Made by a program: the position numbers and the translations under genes | Notes under the pieces: generated by a model | What the model saw: the letters and a program-made list of their open reading frames with translations, nothing else | Told to the model about the DNA's origin: nothing | Databases searched by the model: none | Shown here: positions 1-8,300 of the stretch, piece after piece | Layout of the letters: each line of letters opens with the position of its first letter | Numbering within the stretch: the first letter of the stretch is position 1 | Assembly (NCBI GenBank): GCA_016190205.1 | Contig: JACPQZ010000068.1 | Location: forward strand, 1 to 43,325 | Length of the DNA: 43,325 nucleotides | Direction of reading: 5' to 3' | Source: Candidatus Omnitrophota bacterium | GTDB lineage: Bacteria > Omnitrophota > JACPQZ01

Positions 1-77
1 AGCGAGCCGGCGGACCCTGCTGCGCAAAAAATGAGGTTCGCTCCGAAGGGCGCCGCCCCCGGCTGCGATCGGCCCGT
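1..77 (-). repeat. Arm of type-2 long-hairpin element (cut by window edge)
   Basis: Bases 1-77 are close to the reverse complement of 12425-12500, including the shared blocks TGCGCAAAAAATG and GCTGCGATCGGCCC. At 12.4 kb this sequence is one arm of a ~190-bp imperfect hairpin, so here one arm is seen and the partner arm should lie left of the window. No coding potential is apparent. Confidence 0.7.
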
Positions 78-198
78 TGTGCCATGCGCCAGCGACCAAA
101 GCACGTTTGGTATAGCTGCGGGCCAACCGGGCCGCGCCCACCTTGGGCTTACACCGCAATCCTTGAGCGCCTCACGTGACAAGGTTACTTAGAAACGC

Positions 199-243
199 CC
201 GGCTCGGACCCGTAGAGCCCCTTGGGATGTTTTAGGTTTTCGA
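199..243 (-). repeat. Fragment of type-1 fold-back element, inverted orientation
   Basis: This segment is nearly the reverse complement of the 3' arm of the element at 12076-12389 (shared GAGCCCCTTGGGATGTTTTAGG). The remainder of the element is not recognisable to the right, so this looks like a truncated or decayed copy. It sits between the type-2 arm at 1-77 and another hairpin at 299-446. Together they fill most of the gene-free stretch downstream of pheT. Confidence 0.7.
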
Positions 244-298
244 CTGGTCTCGCTCAACGAATAAATGCTGCGGTCCCCTCCCCGCTACGTGTGCATAG

Positions 299-446
299 CA
301 GGCCGATCGTCACCGGAGCCGGACCTCAAAATGCCGAGCGGGCATGGATCGCCCGAATACATCCCTCATGCGAGAGCGAGGCATTTTGCAGAGCGAGGCG
401 CCACGCCGGGGCGCCGAGCGGTCCGGCGGAGGGGATGATCGGCCTG
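299..446. repeat. Long hairpin, type-2-like
   Basis: Nested perfect inverted blocks are visible: CAGGCCGATC with GATCGGCCTG (10 bp), CCGGACC with GGTCCGG (7 bp), and CAAAATGCC with GGCATTTTG (9 bp). The GATCGGCC outer end recurs in the elements at 1-77 and 12425-12613. The overlapping 93- and 111-codon ORFs look like chance openings in GC-rich repeat DNA. From 447 to 771 I see no further gene or clear element. Confidence 0.65.
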
Positions 447-771
447 CGAATGCCAGGTAATGAGGGGGAGGGGCCGAAAAAAATCCCCACACAAGCCGTG
501 TAGGATAGCGTTTAAGTGAACCAGATGCTTTAGGTGGGAACCCTCTCGGAGATTTCTGCGCTGCCTCTCGTCGAGATCTGCGCTCCGTCCCCAAAGCCGG
601 ATCCCCAGTGGTTCGGTGTTGGCTCAAAAACGGCCATCCAGTCACGAGCTAGGTAGGGAATGGTTGCGGAATTAGTATAGCAATCCCAGGTATGGTTACA
701 AGATTTTTTATGAGGTGTGTCTTAACCTGCGGCAGGCGAGGGAGATATTTCTTTTCACACTGCAAGAAATG

Positions 772-2865
772 CTATTGACGGATTTGGATTCCGGCGAGCT
801 GGGAGAGTCCGCGGCAGACAGCTTCATACACGGTCTTCACGTCGCGTTCCACGAGGGTACTCCCCCGCGGTTCAAAATGAAGCTCGTAGGCTATGGACCT
901 TTTGTCCTTCGGGATATTTCCGCCTTGATAATGGTCAAAAAGGGTCACGTGGAGATCCGCGTCCAATTTCGCAGATTGAAGAGCCGCCTCGCCCTCCTTT
1001 TCAATAAGCGCTGTGATTTCAGATGAACGCACCTTAAAATCCGCAATCAAGGAGATGTCGTAGCGAACGGAGGGAAAGCGGGAAGGGGCCTTCACGGGAC
1101 GCGCGAGCCCGGCCCCTTCTTCGACGCACTGGATCAAGGGCTCAAGTCTTAGTTCGCCGAACCAGAGCCGTTGTTTGATGTCAAAGGATTCCAAAACATC
1201 TTGCCGCACCCCGCCCAGAAAGCCCACGCGGTTTGCGTCCAGCAGGATCGAGAGTCCCATCCCAGGCAGGTGGGAGGGCCCTCCCTCTAGTTCTTGAAAC
1301 ATAACTTGTTTTTGAAACTGCGAGAAGACGTGCTCCACATATCCCTTAAGGTCAAACACGCTGTAGGCACGCGGTTTCTCGGCCCAGTTGCGGACGACAT
1401 TCCCCGTAAGCAGAATTCCCAAGAGGAGCTCTTCCCGGGGAGTTTGGGCATCGTCTTTGCGATAGACCTTGCCCACTTCAAAAAAGCCTAAATCCGTCAT
1501 GCGGCGGCTCACGTTATAGCTGGCGGAGGCCAGCATCCCGGCGAGAAGACTCGGACGCAAGATCTCCTGTTCGCGCGAACGGGGATTGGCCACACTCAAG
1601 ACCTGCCCTTCCTGGCCGGACCCCGACCGGGCCAGTGTCTCACGCGGAAGCAGGGCATAGGTCATCGCCTCATTGAGACCGCTGGCGGCCAAGGCCTCTT
1701 TCACCTTCCAGACGAGCCCTTCCCCCGCCGGGCGCGGGGGCCTCTCGGTCCGTCCCTGCGGCAGGGTACTGGGCACCCGGTCATACCCCCATACGCGCAC
1801 AATCTCTCCGGTGCAATCGACCGGGCGCTCAAGATCATGCCTCCAAGAAGGGATGTGCACCCAAAGCCGCTCACGCTCGCGTTTCAAAATCGCGATGCCC
1901 AGCCCCGTTAATATCTGTTCCACGCGCTTCCGGGGAATGGAGGCGCCGACCAAGCTGTCGACCGCCTTCGGCCACACCGACACGCGGCAGGGCCGCTCGC
2001 GTTTCTTCCCCAAGTCGATCATGCCCTTGGCCACCGTGCCGCCGGCCAAACCGGCCATGAGCCCGGCCGCCCGCTGGGCGGCGTGAGGCACCTCCTCTAA
2101 ATCGATGCCCCGCTCAAAACGGTAAGATGATTCCGTGCCTGTCTTCGTCCTCCGCACAGCCCTGCGGATTGCGATAGGATCGAAGCACGCGCTTTCGATC
2201 AAGATATTCCGGGTGGCCGGACCAATCTCTGTCTCCGACCCTCCGACCACCCCTGCCAAGGCGACCGGGCGCCGGGCATCCGCGATCACAAGGACTTCGG
2301 GACTTAACACATGTTTCCGGCCGTCGAGGGCCGCAAACTCCTCGCCCTCGCGGGCGCGCCTGACGATGACTCTCCTCCCCTCCAGCCGGTCCAGGTCAAA
2401 GGCGTGCAAGGGCTGACCGAGCTCCATGAGGCAGTAGTTCGTGATGTCAACGATATTGTTGACGGGCCTGATGCCGACCGCGAGAAGGCGTTCCACCAGC
2501 CAGCGGGGGGATGCGCCCACTTTGACACCGGTCACGACCCGCGCCGTATAGCGCAGACACTTCTTCTCATCCTCCAGGGTGACCGAGGCCCATTTCGTAA
2601 TGGGCTCCGGGCCCTCTTCAAATTTTTCCTTAGGGCCCTTGAGTCTCTTGCCGGAAAGAACCGCGACCTCGCGCGCTATACCCCGGATACTTAAGCAGTC
2701 GGGGCGGTTGGAGAGGACCTCAACCTCCAGGACAGTATCCCGCGCCCCTTCAGGCTTCGTAATGGACTGGACTGGAAAACCCGCCAGGGTAAGCCGGTCG
2801 GCCAGGAGCCTCGCCGAAAAATCGACGTCTACAAACTCCTTGAGCCACTTTAAGGATACCCGCAT
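772..2865 (-). CDS. pheT: Phenylalanyl-tRNA synthetase beta subunit, short form without OB-fold domain
   Basis: This is the beta chain of the alpha2-beta2 enzyme that charges tRNA-Phe; it carries the B3/B4 editing domain, the B5 and synthetase-like domains, and a C-terminal ferredoxin-fold anticodon-binding domain. The N-terminus (MRVSLKWLKEFVD) and the segment LSNRPDCLSIRGIAREVA are family-typical. The usual EMAPII-like tRNA-binding OB-fold, expected between about residues 40 and 150, is absent: the chain runs straight from the N-terminal helix region into the B1/B5-type segment at about residue 45. Length is 697 residues against roughly 790-800 for common bacterial forms. The C-terminal anticodon-binding domain is present (about residues 605-697). 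The ATG lies one base after the pheS stop, so translation is probably coupled. Confidence 0.95.
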   Translation of the reverse strand: MRVSLKWLKEFVDVDFSARLLADRLTLAGFPVQSITKPEGARDTVLEVEVLSNRPDCLSIRGIAREVAVLSGKRLKGPKEKFEEGPEPITKWASVTLEDEKKCLRYTARVVTGVKVGASPRWLVERLLAVGIRPVNNIVDITNYCLMELGQPLHAFDLDRLEGRRVIVRRAREGEEFAALDGRKHVLSPEVLVIADARRPVALAGVVGGSETEIGPATRNILIESACFDPIAIRRAVRRTKTGTESSYRFERGIDLEEVPHAAQRAAGLMAGLAGGTVAKGMIDLGKKRERPCRVSVWPKAVDSLVGASIPRKRVEQILTGLGIAILKRERERLWVHIPSWRHDLERPVDCTGEIVRVWGYDRVPSTLPQGRTERPPRPAGEGLVWKVKEALAASGLNEAMTYALLPRETLARSGSGQEGQVLSVANPRSREQEILRPSLLAGMLASASYNVSRRMTDLGFFEVGKVYRKDDAQTPREELLLGILLTGNVVRNWAEKPRAYSVFDLKGYVEHVFSQFQKQVMFQELEGGPSHLPGMGLSILLDANRVGFLGGVRQDVLESFDIKQRLWFGELRLEPLIQCVEEGAGLARPVKAPSRFPSVRYDISLIADFKVRSSEITALIEKEGEAALQSAKLDADLHVTLFDHYQGGNIPKDKRSIAYELHFEPRGSTLVERDVKTVYEAVCRGLSQLAGIQIRQ

Positions 2866-2866
2866 G

Positions 2867-3886
2867 CTAAAATTGCCTCAAGAAACGGAGATCGTTTTCA
2901 AAAAAGAGGCGGATGTCTTCTACGCCGTAAAGCAGCATGGCCAGGCGCTCCACTCCTACGCCAAACGCAAAGCCCTGGACCCCCTCCGGATCGTATCCGA
3001 CTGCCTCGAAGACATTCGGGTCCACCATACCGGCCCCCAGGATCTCCAGCCAGCCCGTCCCGGAGCAGACCCGGCAGCCCTTTTGACGGCAGGAGAAGCA
3101 GGAGATATCCACTTCTGCGCTGGGCTCCGTAAAAGGAAAGAACGAGGGACGGAACCTGAATTTCAGGCGCGGTCCGAACAAGCGGCGGCAAAATAGCTCG
3201 AGGGTGCCTTTTAGATCCGCAAAGGTGATCCGCTCCCCAACGAGAAGCCCCTCCACCTGATGAAACATAAAGGAGTGCGTGGCATCCGTGGCGTCCGGGC
3301 GGAACACGCGCCCCGGGGCTACAATAGCCAGGGGAGGTTTTCGGGATTCCATTACTCGGATCTGTACCGTGGACGTCTGACTGCGCAAGAGATACTTCTC
3401 GTCCAGATAAAAGGTGTCGAAGGCCTCGCGGGAGGGATGATCCAAGGGGATATTGAGGGCCTCGAAGTTGTAATACTCGGTCTCGATCTCCGGGCCGGAT
3501 ACCACTTCAAAGCCGAGTGAAATAAAAATGCCTTCGAGCCGTCGGATTGTTTGGGTCAGGGGGTGCAGGCGTCCCCTTGCAGGAAGGATCCCGGGCAGGG
3601 TAAGATCCATCGAAACCGGTCGTTCCGCCCTTCCCTGACGGAAGTCCCCCTGCCGTTTCCGGATGGCCTCCTCGAGCTCCTGCTTGAGCACATTTAAGAG
3701 GCGGCCGGCCTCGCGTCTTTTCTCTTCTGGAAGGGCGCCGAGTTCTTTCAGCCTTTGCGTGACCAGGCCCTTCCGGCCCAGGTATCGAACGCGGAAGGCC
3801 TCCACCGCCTCTTCCGCTGTTAGTCCTTGAAGCGCGGCACGGGCCTCTTGGGCCAGCTCACTCAAGTCCTGCACGTGACTCATCAC
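2867..3886 (-). CDS. pheS: Phenylalanyl-tRNA synthetase alpha subunit
   Basis: This is the catalytic subunit that activates phenylalanine and transfers it to tRNA-Phe with PheT. At 339 residues it has the usual length. An N-terminal coiled-coil arm (about 1-100) is followed by the class II core with a motif 2-like block (DATHSFMFHQVEGLLV) and a motif 3 region near GVGVERLAMLLYGV. The start is GTG at 3886 directly followed by ATG at 3883; either is possible, since AAGG lies 6-9 nt upstream. The start abuts the rplT stop codon, continuing the thrS-infC-rpmI-rplT-pheS-pheT operon order known from many bacteria. Confidence 0.96.
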   Translation of the reverse strand: MMSHVQDLSELAQEARAALQGLTAEEAVEAFRVRYLGRKGLVTQRLKELGALPEEKRREAGRLLNVLKQELEEAIRKRQGDFRQGRAERPVSMDLTLPGILPARGRLHPLTQTIRRLEGIFISLGFEVVSGPEIETEYYNFEALNIPLDHPSREAFDTFYLDEKYLLRSQTSTVQIRVMESRKPPLAIVAPGRVFRPDATDATHSFMFHQVEGLLVGERITFADLKGTLELFCRRLFGPRLKFRFRPSFFPFTEPSAEVDISCFSCRQKGCRVCSGTGWLEILGAGMVDPNVFEAVGYDPEGVQGFAFGVGVERLAMLLYGVEDIRLFFENDLRFLRQF

Positions 3887-4243
3887 CTAAGCCTTGGAGG
3901 CGCCTTTGACCCAGTTGATCAAAGTGTCGAATGCGCCCGGATCTCTTGCGGCAAGTTCCGCCAGGACCTTCCGGTTCATGTTCACTTGGATTTTCTTAAG
4001 CGCGTCCATGAAGCGCCCGTACGTAAACCCATGGGGTCTTACAGCAGCGTTGATGCGCTGAATCCAGAGGCGCCGGAAGTCCCCTTTGCGGGCCCGGCGG
4101 TCCCTGAAACTATAGGTCCAACCCTTGTGGACCGTCTCTACCGCCTGCCGGTAACGCCTGCGGCCGCCCACAAACCCTTTCGCCGCCTTTAATATCTTTT
4201 TCCTTCTGTGTCGTCTCGCAATAATGTGCGTAGTTCTTGCCAT
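3887..4243 (-). CDS. rplT: 50S ribosomal protein L20
   Basis: This is a large-subunit protein that binds 23S rRNA and is needed early in assembly; in several bacteria it represses its own operon. The 118-residue product begins MARTTHIIARRHRRKKIL and is very basic, as expected. The ORF track extends 29 codons further upstream, but that part is translated ACCAG-type repeat DNA. I choose the ATG at 4243 because it matches the family start and is preceded by GAGGAAA. It lies 208 bp downstream of rpmI, separated by an inverted pair of 7-bp repeat arrays. Confidence 0.96.
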   Translation of the reverse strand: MARTTHIIARRHRRKKILKAAKGFVGGRRRYRQAVETVHKGWTYSFRDRRARKGDFRRLWIQRINAAVRPHGFTYGRFMDALKKIQVNMNRKVLAELAARDPGAFDTLINWVKGASKA

Positions 4244-4271
4244 TCTTATTTTCCTCTCTCGTACGACGAAG

Positions 4272-4447
4272 CTACCAGAAACCAGTAACCAGTTACCAGA
4301 TAGATTCCAGAAACCAGATACCAGAACCATGCGATTAGCAAATTGTTCTTCAGTTTTTAACCTTTCTTCAGCTTCTTGCTTTGACCTTTTTTTCTGGCTT
4401 CTGGTATCTGGTATCTTCTGGTTTCTGGTTACTGGTATCTGGTTACT
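4272..4447. repeat. Inverted pair of 7-bp ACCAGAT-type arrays
   Basis: Bases 4272-4330 are a degenerate array of ACCAGNN heptamers and 4391-4447 is the same family in reverse complement (CTGGTNN). The two halves could pair to form a stem of about 50 bp with a ~60-nt loop, between rpmI and rplT in the transcript. The same family recurs at 26939-26988. Confidence 0.8.
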
Positions 4448-4451
4448 CTAT

Positions 4452-4652
4452 TTATCGTGAGTACGGCAACACGGCCAGGATGCGATGGCGGTCCGTCCGA
4501 TCGACGAGCTTATGCTTGCGCTGATGGCGTTTTTTATCCCGGGTGTGTCCCGTCATAAGGTGCCGGTGCCCGGCCCGGGTCCGGAGCACCTTTCGGTTGC
4601 GGGTCACGCGAAAGCGCTTTGCCGCAGACTTATTGGTTTTGAGTTTGGGCAT
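4452..4652 (-). CDS. rpmI: 50S ribosomal protein L35
   Basis: This is a small, very basic large-subunit protein of 66 residues starting MPKLKTNKSAAKRFRVT, which is diagnostic for L35. It sits 8 bp downstream of infC and upstream of rplT in the standard order. In E. coli rpmI and rplT are translationally coupled; here a repeat-filled gap separates them, so direct coupling looks unlikely. Confidence 0.96.
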   Translation of the reverse strand: MPKLKTNKSAAKRFRVTRNRKVLRTRAGHRHLMTGHTRDKKRHQRKHKLVDRTDRHRILAVLPYSR

Positions 4653-4660
4653 ACGGATAT

Positions 4661-5173
4661 CTACCTCGGTTTGGGGGCAAGATAAAGGATCATATTCCGT
4701 CCTTCACGGAAGGCGGGTTTTTCCACCACCCCCACCTCCTCGCAATCGCTCACCAGACGGTCGAGTATCTTCTGCCCGAACTCCTGGTGTGAGGCCTCCC
4801 TCCCGCGGAACATGAGCGTGACCTTTACCTTGTCCTGATGGCTTAAGAAACGTTTGGAGTTCTTGAGCTTGACCTGATAATCATGCTCTTCTATCTTGGG
4901 ACGGATCTTGATCTCCTTGATCACAACGGTCTTCTGTCTCTTCCTGGCTTCCCGCTTCTTTTTTTCCTGTCCGTACACGTACTTGCCGAAATTCATGATG
5001 CGGCAAACGGGTGGATCCACCTGACCTGCGACCTCGACGAGGTCCAGACCCGCTTCCTCCGCCCTTCGGATGCCTTCTGCAGTCGTAAGGACGCCCAATT
5101 GCTCACCCTTCTCACCGATGACACGCACCTGCTTTGCACGAATCTGGCCGTTGATCCTGAGCGTTTCTGTAAT
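4661..5173 (-). CDS. infC: Translation initiation factor IF-3 with AUU start codon
   Basis: IF-3 keeps 30S subunits free and rejects non-canonical start codons. The ORF track starts at an internal GTG (5128) and loses the conserved N-terminus. Reading upstream in frame gives ITETLRINGQIRAKQ, the typical IF-3 beginning, starting at an ATT at 5173-5171. A strong GGAGGT lies six bases upstream of that ATT, embedded in the last codons of thrS. The resulting protein has 170 residues, the usual length. AUU starts for infC are known in E. coli, where they underlie IF-3 autoregulation, so the same control is likely here. The start lies 4 nt past the thrS stop. Confidence 0.95.
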   Translation of the reverse strand: MTETLRINGQIRAKQVRVIGEKGEQLGVLTTAEGIRRAEEAGLDLVEVAGQVDPPVCRIMNFGKYVYGQEKKKREARKRQKTVVIKEIKIRPKIEEHDYQVKLKNSKRFLSHQDKVKVTLMFRGREASHQEFGQKILDRLVSDCEEVGVVEKPAFREGRNMILYLAPKPR

Positions 5174-5185
5174 GGCGCTACCTCC
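5171..5185 (-). promoter_or_regulatory. Shine-Dalgarno plus AUU start of infC
   Basis: On the minus strand GGAGGTAGCGCC precedes ATT. The ribosome-binding sequence overlaps the thrS stop region. Together with the conserved N-terminal residues encoded just after it, this site decides the infC start and suggests IF-3-dependent self-repression. Confidence 0.85.
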
Positions 5186-6905
5186 TCTTTTCGTTGATGT
5201 CTTTTAGGATAGTCTCCATGAACGTTGCGAGCATTTGCGCGCCCATGTCGCCTTTGCCCCGCCGGCGCACGCTGACGGTTCCCTCATTTATTTCGCGTTC
5301 CCCCACCACTAAAAGATAAGGGACTTTCTGCAACTCACCCTCGCGGATTTTGTAACCGATCTTTTCGGAACGCAGGTCCCCCTGGGCCCGGATCCCGCGG
5401 CCGCAAAGCTCCTGCACGATCGCACGAACCGCTTGGGCATGGCCCTCCGCAATGGAGAGCGCCTTCACCTGCACTGGCGCGAGCCACAGAGGAAAATCTC
5501 CTCCAAAGTGCTCGATCAGAATTCCCAAAAACCGCTCCACCGACCCAAAACAGGCCCGATGGATCATGACCGGACGCGCCTTCTTGCCGTCTTTGGCCAC
5601 ATATTCGAGCTCGAAGCGCTCGGGCATGGAAAAATCCACCTGTATCGTACCACACTGCCAGGTGCGGTCCAGCGAGTCCCGGATGTGAAAATCGATCTTC
5701 GGTCCGTAAAAGGCCCCCTCTCCGGGTTGAACCTGGTAGCCGATTCCGGAACCTTTGAGCGCCTCTTCCAGGGCCTGCGTCGCCTCGTTCCACATGGCGT
5801 CCGTACCGAGGGAGCGCTCGGGCCGCGTCGAAAGCTCCACGTCTACATACTCAAAACCCAAGGTCCGATAGACCTCGAGGATGAGACGAATCACGCCCCG
5901 GATTTCACCCTCCATATCGCCCGGGGAGCAAAAGATATGCGCATCGTCTATGGAAAAACTCTTCACGCGAAAAAGACCGTGCAGCACCCCCGATAGCTCG
6001 TGCCGGTGCACGAGACCCACTTCCGCCATGCGCACGGGCAGATCCCGGTACGAGTGCTGGGTTTCCTTGTAAATCAGCACGCCGCCCGGGCAGTTCATGG
6101 GCTTAATGGCGAATTCACGCTCGTCTATGCGCGTGAAATACATGTGCTCTTTGTAGTGATCGTAGTGCCCGCTCCTTTTCCAGAGTTCGTCGGCCAAAAC
6201 GACCGGGGTCCGCACCTCAACGTAACCGGCCTTCCGGTGCATCTCCCTCCAAAACCCAAGCAGGGTTTCGTACAGCACGAGTCCGTTGGGATGCCAGAAG
6301 GGAAAGCCCGGTCCCTCGGGATGAAAGCTGAAGAGCTCCAGCGCCTTGCCCAGCTTCCTGTGATCCCGCTTCAGGGCCTCCTCGCGCTGTTTGAGATACC
6401 GCTCCAGCTCCTCCCGGCTGGCGAAGGCCGTCCCATAGATGCGTTGCAGCATGGGATTCGACTCGCTCCCCCGCCAATACGCGCCGGCGACACTCAAGAG
6501 TTTAAGGGCCTTGACCTCGCCTGTGGATTGGACATGACCGCCGCGGCAAAGATCCAGGAAGGCGCCGTGACGGACGGTCGTGATCGCCTCCTGGTTATCC
6601 AAATCCCGCAAGATCTCAAGTTTGTAAGGCTGCTTCTTCTGAGTGAAGATCCCCACAGCCTCCTCCCGCGAGACGGGGGTTTGAACGAAAGGATGATTCT
6701 CGGCCACGATCTCGTGCATCCTCTTTTCGATCCGCTCGAGATCCTCGGGTTGAAAAGAGGAGGGACAATCAAAATCGTAGTAAAAACCTTCCTCCGTGGC
6801 GGGGCCGATCGCAAGCTTCACATCCGGAAAAAACTCCGTGACTGCCTGCGCCAGGATGTGTGCGGCACTGTGCCTGATCTTTTCTAGTTTATTGTCCATA
6901 CCCAT
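5178..6905 (-). CDS. thrS: Threonyl-tRNA synthetase lacking the TGS domain
   Basis: This class II synthetase charges tRNA-Thr. The 575-residue chain begins directly with the second editing domain (HSAAH at residues 12-16, the conserved HxxxH), followed by the catalytic core with MNCPGG and the C-terminal anticodon-binding domain (about 480-575). The N-terminal TGS domain of about 60 residues present in most bacterial ThrS is missing. The start could be ATG at 6905 or ATG at 6899 (MDNKLEK). It is first in the thrS-infC-rpmI-rplT-pheS-pheT operon. Upstream lie two 7-bp-periodic hairpins and tRNA-Val. Confidence 0.95.
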   Translation of the reverse strand: MGMDNKLEKIRHSAAHILAQAVTEFFPDVKLAIGPATEEGFYYDFDCPSSFQPEDLERIEKRMHEIVAENHPFVQTPVSREEAVGIFTQKKQPYKLEILRDLDNQEAITTVRHGAFLDLCRGGHVQSTGEVKALKLLSVAGAYWRGSESNPMLQRIYGTAFASREELERYLKQREEALKRDHRKLGKALELFSFHPEGPGFPFWHPNGLVLYETLLGFWREMHRKAGYVEVRTPVVLADELWKRSGHYDHYKEHMYFTRIDEREFAIKPMNCPGGVLIYKETQHSYRDLPVRMAEVGLVHRHELSGVLHGLFRVKSFSIDDAHIFCSPGDMEGEIRGVIRLILEVYRTLGFEYVDVELSTRPERSLGTDAMWNEATQALEEALKGSGIGYQVQPGEGAFYGPKIDFHIRDSLDRTWQCGTIQVDFSMPERFELEYVAKDGKKARPVMIHRACFGSVERFLGILIEHFGGDFPLWLAPVQVKALSIAEGHAQAVRAIVQELCGRGIRAQGDLRSEKIGYKIREGELQKVPYLLVVGEREINEGTVSVRRRGKGDMGAQMLATFMETILKDINEKRR

Positions 6906-6922
6906 TTTCTGAAAAACAACGC

Positions 6923-6989
6923 TTGTCGTGAGTGCTGTGTGATGTGTGGTGGGAAAATCACCTCACTCACCCCTCATCACTCACGACAG
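6923..6989. repeat. Hairpin of degenerate 7-bp repeats upstream of thrS
   Basis: TGTCGTGAGTG pairs perfectly with CACTCACGACA at the two ends, and the interior consists of degenerate GTGTGAT/ATCACTC heptamers running toward each other. It lies about 18 bp upstream of thrS on the coding strand. A related hairpin with the same TGTCGTG ends lies at 8668-8734. Confidence 0.7.
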
Positions 6990-7010
6990 CCGCGTCTATT
7001 CCTCACAAGA

Positions 7011-7063
7011 GTGGTGTGTGATGTGTGATGAGACAGGCTCATCACTTACCACTCAGCACACAC
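7011..7063. repeat. Second hairpin of GTGTGAT-type heptamers
   Basis: GTGTGATGTGTGATGAG is followed by CTCATCACTTACCACTC, an imperfect inverted repeat with 7-bp periodicity. It lies between tRNA-Val and the hairpin at 6923-6989. No gene is seen between thrS and tRNA-Val. Confidence 0.65.
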
Positions 7064-7092
7064 GACTGACGTTGCTCTCCAAGCGTAAAAAA

Positions 7093-7166
7093 TGGGCGAT
7101 AGAGGACTCGAACCTCCGACCTTTTGCATGTCAAGCAAACGCTCTAACCAGCTGAGCTAATCGCCC
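7093..7166 (-). tRNA. tRNA-Val (anticodon GAC)
   Basis: The minus strand folds into a full cloverleaf. The acceptor GGGCGAT pairs with ATCGCCC, the T arm contains GGTTCGAGTCC, and the anticodon stem TTTGC/GCAAA encloses the loop TTGACAT, giving anticodon GAC for valine. The discriminator is A and no CCA is encoded. Confidence 0.95.
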
Positions 7167-7190
7167 TTTTTACAGTATGGCGTGCCCTGT

Positions 7191-7360
7191 CCGTACTGCG
7201 TACTGCGTTGTGCGTACTGCGTGCTGCGTGAAAAATCCATCGTTTAGACGCCTGTGTACGGTGAACAGTCTACGGTTTACGGCACACTGTTAAGTATTAA
7301 CCCTTTTGAAAACAGGGCTCGCATCCCTTACGCTGTACGCAGTACGCGGTACGCTGTACG
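7191..7360. repeat. Inverted pair of TACTGCG-type 7-bp arrays
   Basis: Bases 7191-7230 hold degenerate TACTGCG heptamers. Bases 7329-7360 hold the reverse complement family (TACGCTG/TACGCAG). Between them is a further 7-bp-periodic TACGGTN stretch around 7257-7285. The pair lies between tRNA-Val and the end of the HEAT-repeat gene. No gene is seen here. Confidence 0.75.
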
Positions 7361-7378
7361 ATCACGGTCACACTGGAA

Positions 7379-8269
7379 TTATTGCGCGCGGTCCCACTCC
7401 CGCCACCGGCCTTGGTCGAAGCCGAAGTCCTGACCGGTCAGGCGCACCAAGGTCGCCAGGGCCTGCTCGCGAATTCCCTGCCGCTCGTCATCCAGCACCT
7501 CGATGAGCTGGGGCGCCACGCCGGGATCCCCGATCTGGTCCAGGGCGGCGATGGCCTCCAGACGAACGTCCGGACTGCCATCTTGAAGCGACTGCACCAC
7601 ATGGCCGGAAGCCGACCGCTTGCCGATCCGGCCCAACGTTCTCACGGCCGCCACCCTCAATTCCGCTTCACGATACCCGATATAACGGGAGAGCGGCTCA
7701 ATCGCCTGTTCGTCGCCTATCGCAGCCAGCGCATCGCAAGCTGCCACGCGCACCTTCATGGAGTCGTCTTCCAAACGGCCGATGAGGGGTTGGGTGGCGT
7801 CTTTAGCCCCAAGTTCACCCAGGGCCTCCACGGCAAAAAGGCGAACCCACATCTCGGGATCCTCCAGCACGGCAATTAAATCACCCGTCGTAGAAGGATC
7901 CTGAATCTGGCCGAGCCCTTTGACCGAAGTCCAGCGCATCCGCGCCTCAGTGGAGTTAAGAAAATGCTGGAGCACGGGAATGGCCCGCGCGTCCTTTGTC
8001 CGCCCCATTAGATCAAGGGCGTCCACCCGGGCGGCGGTGGCAGCATCCGGATTCCGAGCCAGGCGCTCGAGCTCCGGTATGGCGAGCACCCCCATACGCT
8101 CCAGTTCCTTGAAGGCCGCGGTTCGGGTGCGCGAGGCCTGCAGCGCGAGGACCCACTTTTTAGCCTCCGGGCTGCGGACCTCTTCCGCCCCTCCCGCCCG
8201 CGCCGGCGCCGGGTGCGTCACGACCAGCTGCGAAACAATGCTAATCATCGCGATCGACAAAAACCTCAC
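7379..8269 (-). CDS. Exported HEAT-repeat protein
   Basis: The product has 296 residues with a signal-like start (VRFLSIAMISIVSQLVV, then PAPARAGG) and five to six tandem HEAT/PBS-lyase-type helical repeats. These are recognisable by recurring motifs such as VRLFAVEALGELG, VRVAACDALAAIG and VRLEAIAALDQIG. Such repeats act as protein-binding scaffolds; the partner is unknown. The ORF track starts at 8473, but the extra 68 codons are repeat DNA. I choose the GTG at 8269 because AGGAGG lies seven bases upstream and a signal peptide follows directly. The C-terminal GRWREW ending resembles other exported HEAT proteins. Confidence 0.85.
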   Translation of the reverse strand: MRFLSIAMISIVSQLVVTHPAPARAGGAEEVRSPEAKKWVLALQASRTRTAAFKELERMGVLAIPELERLARNPDAATAARVDALDLMGRTKDARAIPVLQHFLNSTEARMRWTSVKGLGQIQDPSTTGDLIAVLEDPEMWVRLFAVEALGELGAKDATQPLIGRLEDDSMKVRVAACDALAAIGDEQAIEPLSRYIGYREAELRVAAVRTLGRIGKRSASGHVVQSLQDGSPDVRLEAIAALDQIGDPGVAPQLIEVLDDERQGIREQALATLVRLTGQDFGFDQGRWREWDRAQ

Positions 8270-8300
8270 GTCACACCTCCTACTGTTTGGCGAGCAAGGT

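Noticed and set aside
222-645. ORFs of 93 and 111 codons in the first 700 bases
   Set aside because: They cross hairpin elements and appear on opposite strands; no start signal or family match is visible.
715-1026. 103-codon plus-strand ORF
   Set aside because: It is antisense to the conserved C-terminal domain of pheT and has no family features.
3887-4330. 147-codon rplT
   Set aside because: The extra N-terminal residues are translated 7-bp repeats; L20 starts at MARTT with a good ribosome-binding site.
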